From contig JARBJD010000132.1 of the NCBI GenBank assembly GCA_033064195.1, positions 124,001-188,000 on the forward strand: a DNA stretch of 64,000 nucleotides, written 5' to 3'. Each line of letters opens with the position of its first letter. Position 1 is the first letter of the stretch. The notes beneath the pieces were generated by a model. That model saw nothing but the letters and a program-made list of their open reading frames with translations, was not told the origin of the DNA and did no database searches. Positions 52,560 through 63,156 of this stretch are shown here, in pieces. This DNA comes from Blattamonas nauphoetae. Taxonomy: Eukaryota; Preaxostyla; Oxymonadida. Made by a program: the position numbers and the translations under genes.

Positions 52560-53546
52560 ATGGAACCCAATCCTCACTCAAATCAATACCTCCCCAGTTC
52601 GTCCTTCAACCGAGATGCCACTCCCTTGTTCCAGAGAATCGAACCCGACACCATCACAACTGTCCAACAAGTCTCGCCGCCTTTCATGTCACTTGTTGAC
52701 TTCGTCAAGGAAGACAACACTCTGGATGACACAGCAACCGAACAAGCTTGCGCTATTCTGAAGATGCTCGTCCTTCAAATTTGAGATCGCTCCACAGCCA
52801 GACAGGGTCTCTATCAACTTGTTCCAGCCCGCGATGGCTCTTGGTCTGGATTCGCCGAGTCTTTCGTGTTACTCCTCACATCCTCCAACGAAACACTTGT
52901 CAAGGCAATATTATCACTTCTTAAACATGTTCTTCGGTTGATGGATGCTGGGGAAGACCGCTTCTTCTTTCTGGAGACGGGGTTCTTTCAACTCCTCCCA
53001 CAATCCTTCTACGAACAGGAAGTGCATCTCTCATCCAAACACGGTCTGCATCTGATGCAGATTGTGGCATCGCTCCTTTATGATTTGATCCCATCTTCGA
53101 TTCGAAGAACCTGCGAACATCGACAACTTTCAACAAGCACCTTCGAAAACATCTTCGTTGACAAGTTTCTCCGCCCCATCAACCCATTTCTGGTGTTAGT
53201 TGGCAACAATCGTCGCCAAATCACAGATTGTCCTGATTCACAAGCTTTCCCCCAGTTTCTCGGGATGATTGTGAAATGCTCGCCGTACCTGCAACAGACG
53301 ACACGGTTCGTGCATTACGATCTTCTTGAGAGTGTGAATATTATTTTCATGGCCTGGCAAAAGGAAGACTCAACTGTTCAGCAGCGAGGAAAGCTAAATA
53401 TGGCCAAACTGCGCGAAGAAGGCCTTTCGGACGAGATCGAGCTGTACATCCGATGCAGCAGTTATGATGTCATTAAGAGCAGTGAAGTCTTCCTGGGCGC
53501 AAAGCTGATTCACAATTTGGGTGGGAATGCTCCTTTTTTAGGGTAA
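52560..53546 (+). pseudogene. Helical family member F, one in-frame TGA and a shortened middle
   Basis: Starts MEPNPHSNQYLPSSSFNRD, mirroring member E. The frame is interrupted once, by TGA at 52,782-52,784, after which the same frame continues GLYQLVPARDGSWSGFAESF and LLLTSSNETLVKAILSLL. It later has ETGFFQLLPQSFYEQEVHL, DKFLRPINPFLVLVGNNRR and KLREEGLSDEIELYIR, ending LGAKLIHNLGGNAPFLG. Around 53,300 the segment normally reading FVLSSS...TDSL is shortened, as in member B. A single nonsense change or a base-call error explains the stop; other genes here use TGA as a real stop. Confidence 0.65.
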
Positions 53547-54044
53547 TGCGGAGCCTGGTGGGACCAACTTTGTCTGGGCTGAACCCCGACCTGTCACCGC
53601 TCAAACTTGCTGAATTGCTGAATATGCGATCAGGGTTGACCCTCAGTGGGAATAATTCGTGCTCTAAGCCCTCTTTCCTTGCATTTTGATCATCTTATGT
53701 TCCTTCGTTCACCATGGACGATTTCAGTTCAAAAGCCGACAAAATCAAGAGGAGAGACAATGCAGGCGATTTCAACCTTGAATCGCTCGCAGAACATTGA
53801 CACTGAACGAATTGACACACCAAAGACGAAACCGATTGAGAAACGAGAAATGGGCCATTGATCCAGAATCGGAGAGAAAGAAGACAGTTTAGGTGAATCT
53901 AAAATCGAGCAAATCATCAACAGACCAACTCACAATCGATGACTATCAATCAGTTTTTCCAAAAAATAAACAGTTGAGAGAAAGAATGATTTGAGAAATA
54001 TAAAATATAAAGTCTGGAATGCATGCATATTATCAACAGAATGT

Positions 54045-54830
54045 TTAGATGGTGTTCCACCCTCCGTCAACATTGAGAAGTTGTCCGGTGGTGTATGAAG
54101 AGGCCTCTGAAGCAAAATAGTGCAGAGCTCCGTTCAGTTCTCCTTCACGACCTGGGCGGCCTGTTGGGCAGCGGTTAGCAACAAATTCTTGGAATGACCC
54201 TTGAACAAGAGCCGCTTCCGTCATTTCCGATCCGAAGTATGCTGGTCCAATCGCGTTCACTTGGATGCCATACTGAGCCCATTCGCACGCAAGAGCTTTC
54301 GTCATCATCAGAACGGCTCCCTTCGATGTCACGTACGATGACAAGGTGTGCACCTTCGCGCTGATCACGGTGTTCGAGTGGATAGACCCAATGTTGATGA
54401 TCTTCCCCGATTTCTGAGCAATCATGATCTTCCCAACTTCACGAGCGAACCAGTACACGCCGTTCACGTTGCAGTCAATGATACGCAGCCATTCCTCGTT
54501 CGACTGGCTTTCCGCTTTCTCCATGTTCAGCACTCCAGCGTTGTTCACCAGAATGTCAATGCGCCCGTACTTCGCCTTAACTGACTGAACAAACGAAGCA
54601 ACTTCATCTGGCTTCGTCGCATCACATTTCCCAACAAACACTTCCACGTTCTTGGCTGTCAGCTTCTTCGCCAGCTCTTCCATGCGGTCAACACGACGAG
54701 CACAAATCGCAAGCTTGCATCCGCATTCTGCCAGGTATTCGGTGAATTGAACACCCAGGCCAGATGAGGCTCCCGTAACAATAGCAACCTTGCCCTTGAT
54801 GTCGAAAAGTTGGTTTGGTGTGTGTGTCAT
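54045..54830 (-). CDS. Short-chain dehydrogenase/reductase, copy 2, 261 aa
   Basis: The deduced protein is identical to copy 1 at 49,927, so the same motifs apply. I saw two base differences inside the coding region, both silent (an Arg codon CGG/CGT and an Ala codon GCA/GCG). Homology continues about 60 bp upstream almost unchanged, then falls off. It also runs ~340 bp downstream almost unchanged. Such a sharp island of identity within diverged arms suggests recent gene conversion. The hAT-type element starts 123 bp upstream of this copy, so its promoter may differ from that of copy 1. Confidence 0.9.
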   Translation of the reverse strand: MTHTPNQLFDIKGKVAIVTGASSGLGVQFTEYLAECGCKLAICARRVDRMEELAKKLTAKNVEVFVGKCDATKPDEVASFVQSVKAKYGRIDILVNNAGVLNMEKAESQSNEEWLRIIDCNVNGVYWFAREVGKIMIAQKSGKIINIGSIHSNTVISAKVHTLSSYVTSKGAVLMMTKALACEWAQYGIQVNAIGPAYFGSEMTEAALVQGSFQEFVANRCPTGRPGREGELNGALHYFASEASSYTTGQLLNVDGGWNTI

Positions 54831-54952
54831 CGTTGTTTTGATGTCGATCTCGACCCTTTACTTGCACTTCGTTCGACACAAACTTTCTTCCGATTTCTCT
54901 CCTTTAATTGTTCCTAACTCGTCGCTCTTGTTACCATATCTCTTCCACTGAT

Positions 54953-56678
54953 TAGGCTTGTCTGACCGGCCAAAAGTGCCGGTCAGTGTCAGTTCACTTT
55001 TTTTCAAAGGGTCCGATCTCACCAGATCAAGAAACATCATATATTCATAAGAAACTGGCACGATTGCAGATAATAATGTCACTCTGTTCTTACTGAAATC
55101 ATGTAACAGTCACTTTTCAATTCTGTCCGCGATCCGTCCCTCTTTCTTGATTCTGGTGCGCTCGATCACGACTGGGACTAGATTGTGGATTAGAGTGGAA
55201 GGATCGGACATGCCTGATGGAAAGACAGTCACTCCGACGGTCTCGTCCGACGGTCTCGTCCGACGAGTCGTCGTCCTCGTTCGCCGTGTCGATCTCGACG
55301 ACAAGAAAGGATGGATCTAACCTCCATGATAGGGATGATCTGACTCGCTTCAATCCAACACGACAAACAAAGTGGACTCGTTCAGACATGGAGGAGGACG
55401 GTCGTCTTTCAGATTAAGCCCAACTCCGTGATGACAAGCAACGTGAAAGGAAGAAGAAGGGAAGAAACAAAAGGAAGACGATGAAGTCAACCGAAAACTC
55501 GAACAGCAACAACTTGAAGTCAAAATGCGGCGGCAGCTCGAAGAAGAAGCCAAACGAAAAGAAACCGAAGAGATTCTTGCCAAACTCCAACGTAGAAACG
55601 AAGAACTAATGCAAAGTGAAGACGAACTTCGCAGAATGCTGTTGGAGGATATTAACTGCACAATCACGAACGCATGCTACCGTTTTCTTGACGAGCTGTC
55701 GAGTGAGGCATCGCTTTACACATTCAGTCCTTCTCTCTTCGAAAGAAATCATTGTAGCCGTCACGCACGGATCTGGAAACATGAGTCCAGCATCAGAACC
55801 AATTTTGATCCTGCATTCTCCTGCACCAAGACGTGGAGTTGGATGAAGAGTGAATAGAACTGGCAGTTTGTTCAGGAGCTGACTCACGCCAATCTATCGT
55901 GCCAGATGACATCTTCAACCAGAATCGAACATCATCAACAGGATCTCCTCGTTCGCCTTCCCAGGACTCTTCTTTGTTCTCTCTCTTTCTCCACTTCATC
56001 ATTCACCTCCTCTTCCGTCATCGCAAGGACACAATCGCGATCAACCGATATTCTGCTCATTACGAAAGAGATGCCGACGGATAAATTGATAAAAGGAACG
56101 CAAGGATCATCCAATCCTACGAATTGCACTCCTCGACCAGATCATCGTCGATGTGTTCGACTCATCCAAGCAACGACTGTGATTGATTCTTGATATCAAC
56201 GGGAGGAATGGAGAACAGAACATGGGGAAAAGTGAGCTTACAACATGTCACGGAAAGGCGCAAGACAGTGGAAGACTACAGTGTACATATCAGGCCAGAC
56301 ATAATGTACATGGACATCTACTTGGTTTCTTATTTCTTTATTATCAACGAATATGAGATTTCACTTGTTTTTGACTTTTTCCAATCAGCCTGGAACAATT
56401 AATGGGTCGATCAACACTAAAAGTTATCGAACCAAAAGATTCGGTTATATACAAAAAAAACTACATGAATAGATTGAAATAAGTGATTTGAAACAAAACC
56501 AGCTTAGATCCAGAAGAAAAGACTCTGAAAATCATGCAATTGAGTTTCGGTCAATTTAAATCTGTTCACCTTCGGAGAAACGGTAACTCTCGATAATGGG
56601 TTTCAGAATTTCTCCGGTCAGTGACCGTCAGTACTTTTCGGCGAAAACTGACCGGTCAGTGCCGGTCAGACAAGCCTA
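54953..56678. mobile_element. Non-autonomous hAT-type transposon, 1,726 bp, with 8 bp target duplication
   Basis: The ends are exact 18 bp inverted repeats, TAGGCTTGTCTGACCGGC (54,953-54,970) and its reverse complement (56,661-56,678). They are flanked on both sides by the direct repeat CCACTGAT (54,945-54,952 and 56,679-56,686). Eight-base duplications and TAG-starting ends fit the hAT superfamily. GACCGG/CCGGTC motifs recur just inside both ends, like subterminal transposase sites. The empty site is given by the other arm of the inverted duplication near 49,795. No transposase is inside; the cargo is a coiled-coil-like coding fragment. Confidence 0.88.
55440..55857 (+). other. Coiled-coil coding fragment carried inside the hAT-type element
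   Basis: An open frame beginning before the ATG at 55,525 encodes a highly charged coiled coil (KKQKEDDEVNRKLEQQQLEV, then RRQLEEEAKRKETEEILAKL), continuing to about residue 60 and then losing the pattern. It does not resemble a hAT transposase. It is most simply a piece of a host coiled-coil gene captured by the transposon. Whether it is expressed is unknown. Confidence 0.45.
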
Positions 56679-57219
56679 CCACTGATGCTTGAAGATAATT
56701 TCAGGAGAGCCTACAACCTCACTTCGTCTCCTACACTTCTACAGTTTGGATCTTCCCATGATTTGGGTTTTGACATAGTTCATTTCGATTTCTCTGGACC
56801 TTCTCTTCTCTCGTACCCTCTATTATACCTCCCACTCCATCTACGTCCTCTTTCCTTCGCCATCTACTTTTTCCACTTGACTCTGGCTCTGATATCGACA
56901 GTTCCTTGTTGTGGTGGATTCCCACTATTCTCAGTTTTTTCTTGATATCTGTCGCCTTTCTGGATGTTACGTCTGTATCGGGTGCACTCCTACTTCACCA
57001 CTTCATTCTCGTCGACGTATCTTGTAACTGATGTGTCGGACTCGGAAGAAGACAGAATCTCATCGAATGCAAAACAAACCAAAACACCAGCGAAGCCGGC
57101 AGAACTGAAGTGATCGTGCAAGAAGAGGCATCGACCTCCCAACATGAAGATGGTGCCAGCAAGACACACACCAACGAAATCACAAGTTAAATGATTGTCT
57201 CCCAATCATCATCATCATC

Positions 57220-57645
57220 TTAATCATCCAAATCTGGATCCAAATCGTAATCCCTATCTTCTTCGATCTCTTCATCCTCTATGTCTATAGAAAACGGAGC
57301 ATTTGCACCCAAAGCGTGGACAAGCTGTGCGCCAAGGAAGACTTTTTTCATTTCGGCGAAATCAAATCCGCTGCATCGTATGTGGAGCTCGATCTCGTCC
57401 GAAATGCCAACTTCGCTCAGTTTGGACAGAATCTGCCGTGCTCTCTTATTTACAGCAGGAATGTTATCTTGGAAGGCACAGACAACATCCTTGATTCCCA
57501 GAAGAAGTTGTTTGGTCAGATCGTTATTTTCGTAGAAATCAAGGTATTCTGTGTATGTCAGAGCAATCGAAGAAGACAACACGAGCTGTGTCATTTCGTC
57601 CAGGACGGGTGAATATGCGACAATTGCTTGGAGAAGGTGGGCGAA
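57220..57645 (-). pseudogene. Helical family member G, C-terminal fragment
   Basis: Begins abruptly at EFAHLLQAIVAYSPVLDEMT and keeps the end of the family: TQLVLSSSIALTYTEYLDFY, RQILSKLSEVGISDEIELHI, VFLGAQLVHALGANAPF, followed by a strongly acidic tail (EDEEIEEDRDYDLDPDLDD) not seen in other members. The N-terminal ~60 percent is missing. Upstream on this strand lies member H in opposite orientation, joined within a few bases. An open frame continues antisense through H but is not family-like. Confidence 0.7.
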
Positions 57646-58287
57646 CTCCCAAACGCATTCTACGAACACGAAATGCGTCTTTTTCCTCAACCCGACTTGG
57701 GTCTGATGGAGATCGTGGTCGACGTGATGCCAACAGCGTCTCCCGCATTGACTGACCTCATCTGCCAAAATCGACGACTCCCAATGGAGCCTTTCCAGGA
57801 GATCTTCCTTGCCCAGTTCTTCCGTCGCATCGAACCTGTTCTGGTGTTTATTTGCTGTCACTACCGCCGATTTCCAAATTCTGGAGATTCTGTGGAGTTT
57901 CCAAGACTTTTTCAAGCGATGATTCGGTACTCACCGTTTCTTGAAGAGACGACGCAATTCTTTCTGTCGTCCTCACTTGCTCATGCCATCACGGACACTC
58001 TTGTCTTCTTCGAGGACGTACTCATCATTGCGAGACTCCTTTTGATTCCCTTCGGCCTGCTGGCGAGTGGAGTGAGCGATCCAGCTGTGTGGAAGCGAGA
58101 CAAACAGAGTCTGGACAAGCTGAACGAGGAGGGTCTGGCGGACGAGTGTGAGTTGCACTTCCTCGCCAATGATTTCGATTACCAAGATGAAGACCGTCTG
58201 ATGATGGGAGCAGTACTGATTGCACAGTGGGGCGGGAATGTTCATTTCGACAGAGAAAAGTGGGAGCAAGACAACGAACAAGTATGA
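57640..58287 (+). pseudogene. Helical family member H, lacking the N-terminal half
   Basis: Starts in the middle of the family at GELPNAFYEHEMRLFPQPDL and continues FFRRIEPVLVFI, HYRRFPNSGDSVEFPRLFQA, SPFLEETTQFFLSSSL, KLNEEGLADECELHFLANDF and VLIAQWGGNVHF, ending in a charged tail. The first ~160 residues are gone. With G it forms a head-to-head pair whose common centre, including both starts, has been lost, so neither half has its own promoter. An internal ATG-like start may still allow expression, but I consider it a relic. Confidence 0.65.
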
Positions 58288-58385
58288 TTTGCAGAATTGG
58301 AGGACGATTCGCGAGCTGTCGGTTCTTCAGTTTCTGACACGAGTGGAAGAACAAATGACGAGTGTTCGACCGACGATGAACGCTG

Positions 58386-58622
58386 ATCAGAGCCTGTCCG
58401 CATTGATTGTCTGCTCGATCGTGAAGAATCGAAGAACACTTTGCATATCTCGCCGGATGCTCGCTGTGATCCCCATAACTCGAAGAGCGAACGATGTTGG
58501 TTCGACAGACGAACTTTATTGATCAGAGGTGGTCCGCATTGAATGTCTGCTCGATTCTGAATGCTCGGGCAGAATCGAGAATGATCTGATTGGTGCCCGC
58601 CTCGATCCCCACAACTCGGGGA
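58386..58622 (+). repeat. Imperfect tandem duplication, two ~105 bp copies 135 bp apart
   Basis: Copies at about 58,386-58,492 and 58,520-58,622 share GTCCGCATTGA(A/T)TGTCTGCTCGAT and a CGATCCCCA(C/T)AACTCG(G/A) end. A piece reading GATGAACTATAG(A/T)CAGTCCCC follows on the minus strand and recurs on the plus strand near 59,965. Not coding. Confidence 0.55.
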
Positions 58623-59853
58623 CTGTCTATAGTTCATCAGCAGTTTCAACTAAAGTTCATCAGCATCCCACAATTCGAGATGCGTGAGGCTTATCGACTT
58701 CTTTTCGCTAAAAAGCACGAAAAAGGACACAAAATGAAGAAGAAAACTGTTTTGAGGCGAGTATGGTTTGTTTGAAAGACCAGTTCTGTTGATGAGTGGA
58801 AAAAGATGATGTGGGTCAGTAGAAGAGAAGGCTGAGAGGGTTAACCACAAAAATGAGCAATATGCAGTGAGAGGAACCTTGCTGAAGAGTGAGAGAATGA
58901 TATTGTGCTCCAAGAGTGTAGAAATCATAAATCTGGACTGTGATCGTGCTATCAAGCGATAGTGATTGACAATAGTGGTGAAAGTTGGAGCGATGGAAGG
59001 TCACAAGTCGATGAAGCATTCTGGGAGGGAGATAGATTAAAGAAAGTGCTGAATGGGACGAGGACTGTCTGAAATGTGGAGAGACAGAATCGGCAAGAAA
59101 GTCGATATTCAGAAGAAAGAAGACGACACATCTCGAGGATCGAGTCACATGATCAACAACAGTGCAAGGGATGAACTTCATTGAAAGGAAAGTCTGAGAT
59201 AGCTCTACGACGATCGCGTTTGAAAGGGAGATGATTCGAGTGAATGTATCCTTTGATTTTGAGGATTGAAATTGCGAGAGAATGATTGAGAATGTGTAAA
59301 GGAAGACATGAACAGTGATGAACTGTCAAACACCCGAATAATTGCTGAGTAGTCAGAAAGACACTTCATTTGGGAGGATCTTCCATTAAATATGTTCGAA
59401 AACCTACAGAATGACATCAATAATTGTTGAGACGTATCCTTCATAAATGATGAGCAGAAACCTTGGACCAGATTAAAACAAGTCGAGATTTGGATTGAAG
59501 CTTCGTTCCTGCACTTTAAATCAGAGAGTTAAATGTCAAAGAAGGTAAGAAATCCATCGCTGATAGATTTTTTGAGCACCTGATGAGTTTTTTCAAATAG
59601 AAAGAGCGGAGACCTTTCAGATTTTCGCGATTAGCTGTGTCACTCTGACTATCCTCAAAACAATGCGCTGAGAAGCCAAGTGAGGACAAAACGTCATTTT
59701 CATTGGAGTTCTGTCCGTTGTTATTGAATACTTACATCTGTATTGGTCGTAGTCGAAATGCCTATTCTTTTACCGTGGGTGATCAGTTCTTCATGGCAGT
59801 TCGTTCAAAGGGACAGTCATGACTTGTTTTGATGGATGCCGCGTATTTCTCTC
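58623..59853. other. Intergenic stretch without recognised gene
   Basis: About 1.2 kb. Minus-strand frames at 58,816-59,181 and 59,205-59,444 have no recognised domain. They might be weak traces of another family copy, but I cannot align them. Confidence 0.4.
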
Positions 59854-60480
59854 TCAAAGGTGATGAAAGAGATGGACATGACGTGAAAAGGGGAAGTGAG
59901 ACAAGATCTGATAAAATGAAGTTATGGGCCTCTGATGAACTATAGTTGGTATTGCTGATGAACTATAGTCAGTCCCCACAACTCGCAGATCCAACGCGTC
60001 GTCCCCTCCTTCTTCTCTCAAAAGGACTTGTCGTCTCTTCTGCCGTTCGGGGAGGGTTCGATTCCACTCGCAAGTTCCGCGAAGCATGTTCCAGAAGACT
60101 CGCACGCAGTATTCTTCGTTCTCCGTCTCGATCATCGTCCGCATTTCCCATTTCACAAGTTCGGACACGAAGTCGGAATCGAGTTCGTCGGATCGAAGTT
60201 CCATGTTTTTGAAGTGATGGTAGATGATGCGGAGGATATCAGCGAATTCTGTTTTATCAACTCCATCCAGAAGGAGTTTGTGGGAGTTGCTGAAGAGAAA
60301 CGTGAAGAAGTGTTTGGCTGGCTTGAACACAGAATCACGAATGAGAGGATATTGTTCGAAGTGGGGACTTTCGGCAGTCCAGCCCTTCGGAATCAGCATG
60401 TTCCCGAAGAATGGGGTGACGAAGAGAAGTGATTTGGGCTCAGAGAGAAATTGAGAAACATGATCAACTGGATCAAACAT
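59854..60480 (-). CDS. Distant or N-terminally truncated helical family member I, 208 aa
   Basis: Starts MFDPVDHVSQFLSEPKSL and aligns loosely with the C-terminal half of the family: SVFKPAKHFFTFLFSNSHK matches the HPI-PFL-FI--NRR segment, and RQKRRQVLLREEGGDDALDL matches RQILVKLREEGFDDEIE. The usual FLGA-LI-LGGN-PF end is replaced by a different tail. It is open throughout. It may be an ancient branch of the family or a shortened copy under little constraint. Confidence 0.45.
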   Translation of the reverse strand: MFDPVDHVSQFLSEPKSLLFVTPFFGNMLIPKGWTAESPHFEQYPLIRDSVFKPAKHFFTFLFSNSHKLLLDGVDKTEFADILRIIYHHFKNMELRSDELDSDFVSELVKWEMRTMIETENEEYCVRVFWNMLRGTCEWNRTLPERQKRRQVLLREEGGDDALDLRVVGTDYSSSAIPTIVHQRPITSFYQILSHFPFSRHVHLFHHL

Positions 60481-60839
60481 TCAGTCACCGTCATTTTTGT
60501 ATGTGTTTTCACATATCATCCTCCCTTTCTCACGTTCTGAGGAGGGAGTGGCTGAATTTCTTAACACTTTTGTTCGGTACTTTTTCTATAAAGTTGATTT
60601 TACGTCTTTTTCCCCATATCTTGTCCGTATGTTTGTCTTAACGAAAACTCATTTCAGCACATTGTATCACTCATCTTCTTTGTTCCATTTCACCACTTAT
60701 CCGTTCATAAGACACTCTCATTTACCTCATTTCACAACCCTTTTTTCCGTCGTTCACACCTCACGAGCACATCATTTTGTCTTCATTGTTTTTGACTTTT
60801 TTGCTTAATTTGACAAAAAGAGATTGAAACAAGGTACAA

Positions 60840-62960
60840 TGAAGTGAGCAAGTACAATAGTGAATGGTGAAATTGATAAAGTGAGAATTGAGGTACACTA
60901 ATGTGTTTTATGAACGCGTTCATCGAAATTTCGCATAAGAAGAGCAAACAAAAGTGAATGAAGTGAGAATCAAGCGATAAAGTGAAGTGAGGGACGAAAG
61001 AAACGAGAAGATCAAAACCAACGAGATCCTGGTTCAGAAATGAGTTTTATGATCGCGTGAATCGAAATTTCACAAACAAAGAGCAAACAAAAGTGAATGA
61101 AGTGGCAATCAAACAATAAAGTGAAGTGAGGGACGAAAGAAACGAGGAGAGTAACAGTGCTCTGAAAAACCCGTTTCTGCCGAAAAACCCGAAATAATTC
61201 GAAATATACTCTATTATCATTTCATTTTATGCAACCTTTTGAAATTTGACTTTATGGACATAAACACCATGATCTAGCCTGGTTTTAACAATCAAGAAGC
61301 GGCGGAGAGTTAGTATTGTTCCCCATTCTTCATCAACTGCGTCATAGTTTAGAGTGATTTATGGTAATTCTCTCTCTCAAGAAACAATTGAAAACATGTT
61401 TTTAAGAGGTTAGAAAACAAATTTTTAGCACTATAGTTGAAAAGCAGAATGTAATCGAATAAAAACGGGTTTTGAGTGCTAATCGGGTTTTTCGGAGCAC
61501 TGTAAAAAACGACGAGATCAAGGTTACAAAATGATTTTTATGCGCGAACGAAACCAATGTAGTCTAATCCATGTGAACTGAGTTTAGAAAAACATACTTG
61601 TGAATCTTAAAACATAATTGGAGAATTGATATTGAGCGGGCACTGTGGATTGTTTCTATTGTGTTCATAATTGAATTTTAGAATTAGATAAATAAAAAAC
61701 AAGAGAATACCAGTTTAGTTCCAGTTGTGAGACATCCTTTGCGACCATAAACAGCAACGCTTCACTCGATTGGATGGTCACTCTTCAGTCCACTTTATCT
61801 GGTACACAAATTGATTTTAAGAAAGAATGAATGTGGAAACAGAGGATACCAGTTTCAATCCTTCAGTGACACATTCTTTCGAAGTCTAAAACACCATACT
61901 GTACCTCAGATGTGAGGATCATTGACATCGAGTTAACTATGGGTTTTAAAAAGTGAACTAATCAAAAAACGTGAGCATACCAGGTTCATTTCGGTAATGC
62001 CACATTCTGTGAACGATAAAGCGCGATCGTGTACCCAATTCGAAGGTGACTGTTTTGATCGTTTCGATCTGGTACACTACTTGTTTTTAGGAAAGAATGA
62101 GCAAAGAAAGTGAACAAACCGGTTAATCTCCAGTCGGATCCACATTGATCAGAGCCTAAAACACCGTGCTGTACCAGAACTGAGAAGACAGAAAAAGAGC
62201 CAAATTAGGTCCAAGAGAATGTTTTATGAAAAGAGAAGAGAACAAATGAGAAAGTCAAAAGAGGGAGAACATGAATTCAAGGTCAGTAGAAAGTAAAACA
62301 AAGCGGCGTACCTTCTGAATCAAAAACGACGATCGATCGAGAAATTTCGAGCACCAAAAAGTTGATCAAGAATTTTAGAACTCATGTCAAACTTTAATTT
62401 TGGAAAAAGTGAGAGACAATGAAGAGATAATGAGAATGAAGTGACAATGAAAATTCTAGAGTGAAGTGGAGAGAGAAAAGAGAAGACAAAAGGTGAAGTG
62501 AAAATGACGGTACAAGAATGAGTCTTAGGAAAAGATTAAACAAAAAGAGAACAAACAAGTAAAAATCTTCGGTGAAACACGCTTTCGAGAAGGAAGAGGT
62601 GATAGTGCGTCGACGTTGTGATGATCGGTTGGTGTGAGGTCAGAAAAGAAATTTAAAAGAGATGAAAGTAAAAGAAGAACATACAAGTTAATTTTCGGTA
62701 GTGAAACAACATTCGAAACGATAAGACGCGACGGTCGACCAGATCTGAAGGTCACTTTTCGGTTCGATCAGAGAAGGTACAAAAAAGAGTTTTATGAAAG
62801 AATGAATTGAACAAGAGAACAAACCATTTAAGAATAAGTCGGAAACGAAATTCCAGAAGATAAAACGAAGTAGTGTACCTGAACGAGAGGAGAAGAAAAA
62901 AGTGAATGATCGAGAACGAGAAAGTGATGGTGAAAAAGAAAAGAGAACAAATGTGAAACT
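60840..62960. repeat. Degenerate ~130 bp satellite array
   Basis: Units of roughly 125-140 bp recur with strong decay. The clearest pair, about 60,902-61,035 and 61,036 onwards, shares GAGCAAACAAAAGTGAATGAAGTG and AAAGTGAAGTGAGGGACGAAAGAAACGAG. Later units near 61,712, 61,851, 61,979, 62,118, 62,684 and 62,822 share TAAAACACC(A/G)T(A/G)CTGTACC-type and GGTACAC-type blocks. Purine-rich on the plus strand, no coding potential. It borders the right-hand Polinton-like element. Confidence 0.6.
61155..61502. mobile_element. 348 bp MITE inserted in the satellite
   Basis: Ends are CAGTGCTCTGAAAAACCCG and, at the right, the inverse complement with one mismatch. Both sides carry TAA (61,152-61,154 and 61,503-61,505). 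The satellite unit continues directly behind the right TAA, and the neighbouring unit shows the empty site, so the borders are firm. A 3 bp TAA duplication suggests PIF/Harbinger, while the CAGT-type end could also suggest a Tc1/pogo relative. No coding capacity. Confidence 0.8.
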
Positions 62961-63156
62961 AGAAAGCGTGACACACCTAAATCAAACGGTAAAGAGACGT
63001 CGGGAACGAGATGAGAGGATCATGTCCCATTGAAGTACTTTCTCTGATCAAACAAGACTGATCGAACCCATCGATGAGAGGATCGAAGTCTCGGAAGATC
63101 ACCAACGCTATAATCACGAATGAAAATTTATTTTTGAATTTTTTAATTTGTATTAA

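Larger units (their letters stand above)
49600..56905. repeat. Large inverted duplication (arms ~2.9 kb) centred near 52,460
   Basis: The left arm (about 49,600-52,460) holds a dehydrogenase (+) and a helical-family gene (-). The right arm (about 52,460-56,905) holds their mirror images. Mirrored blocks meet at TTTCTTGTGGTTGAGATCA versus its copy on the other strand near 52,415. Outer ends match again between 49,600-49,760 and 56,690-56,905. The right arm is lengthened by a 1,726 bp transposon. The dehydrogenase part and ~340 bp behind it are almost identical between arms, whereas the family genes and outer flanks are strongly diverged. Confidence 0.85.

Noticed and set aside
52560-53546. Alternative genetic code with TGA as sense codon
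   Set aside because: TGA ends other genes here (for example the capsid-like gene at 10,042 and member A), so one TGA in one copy is better read as a local change.
58242-58649. 135-residue minus-strand gene
   Set aside because: It runs antisense through the end of family member H and through a tandem repeat; best explained as a shadow frame.
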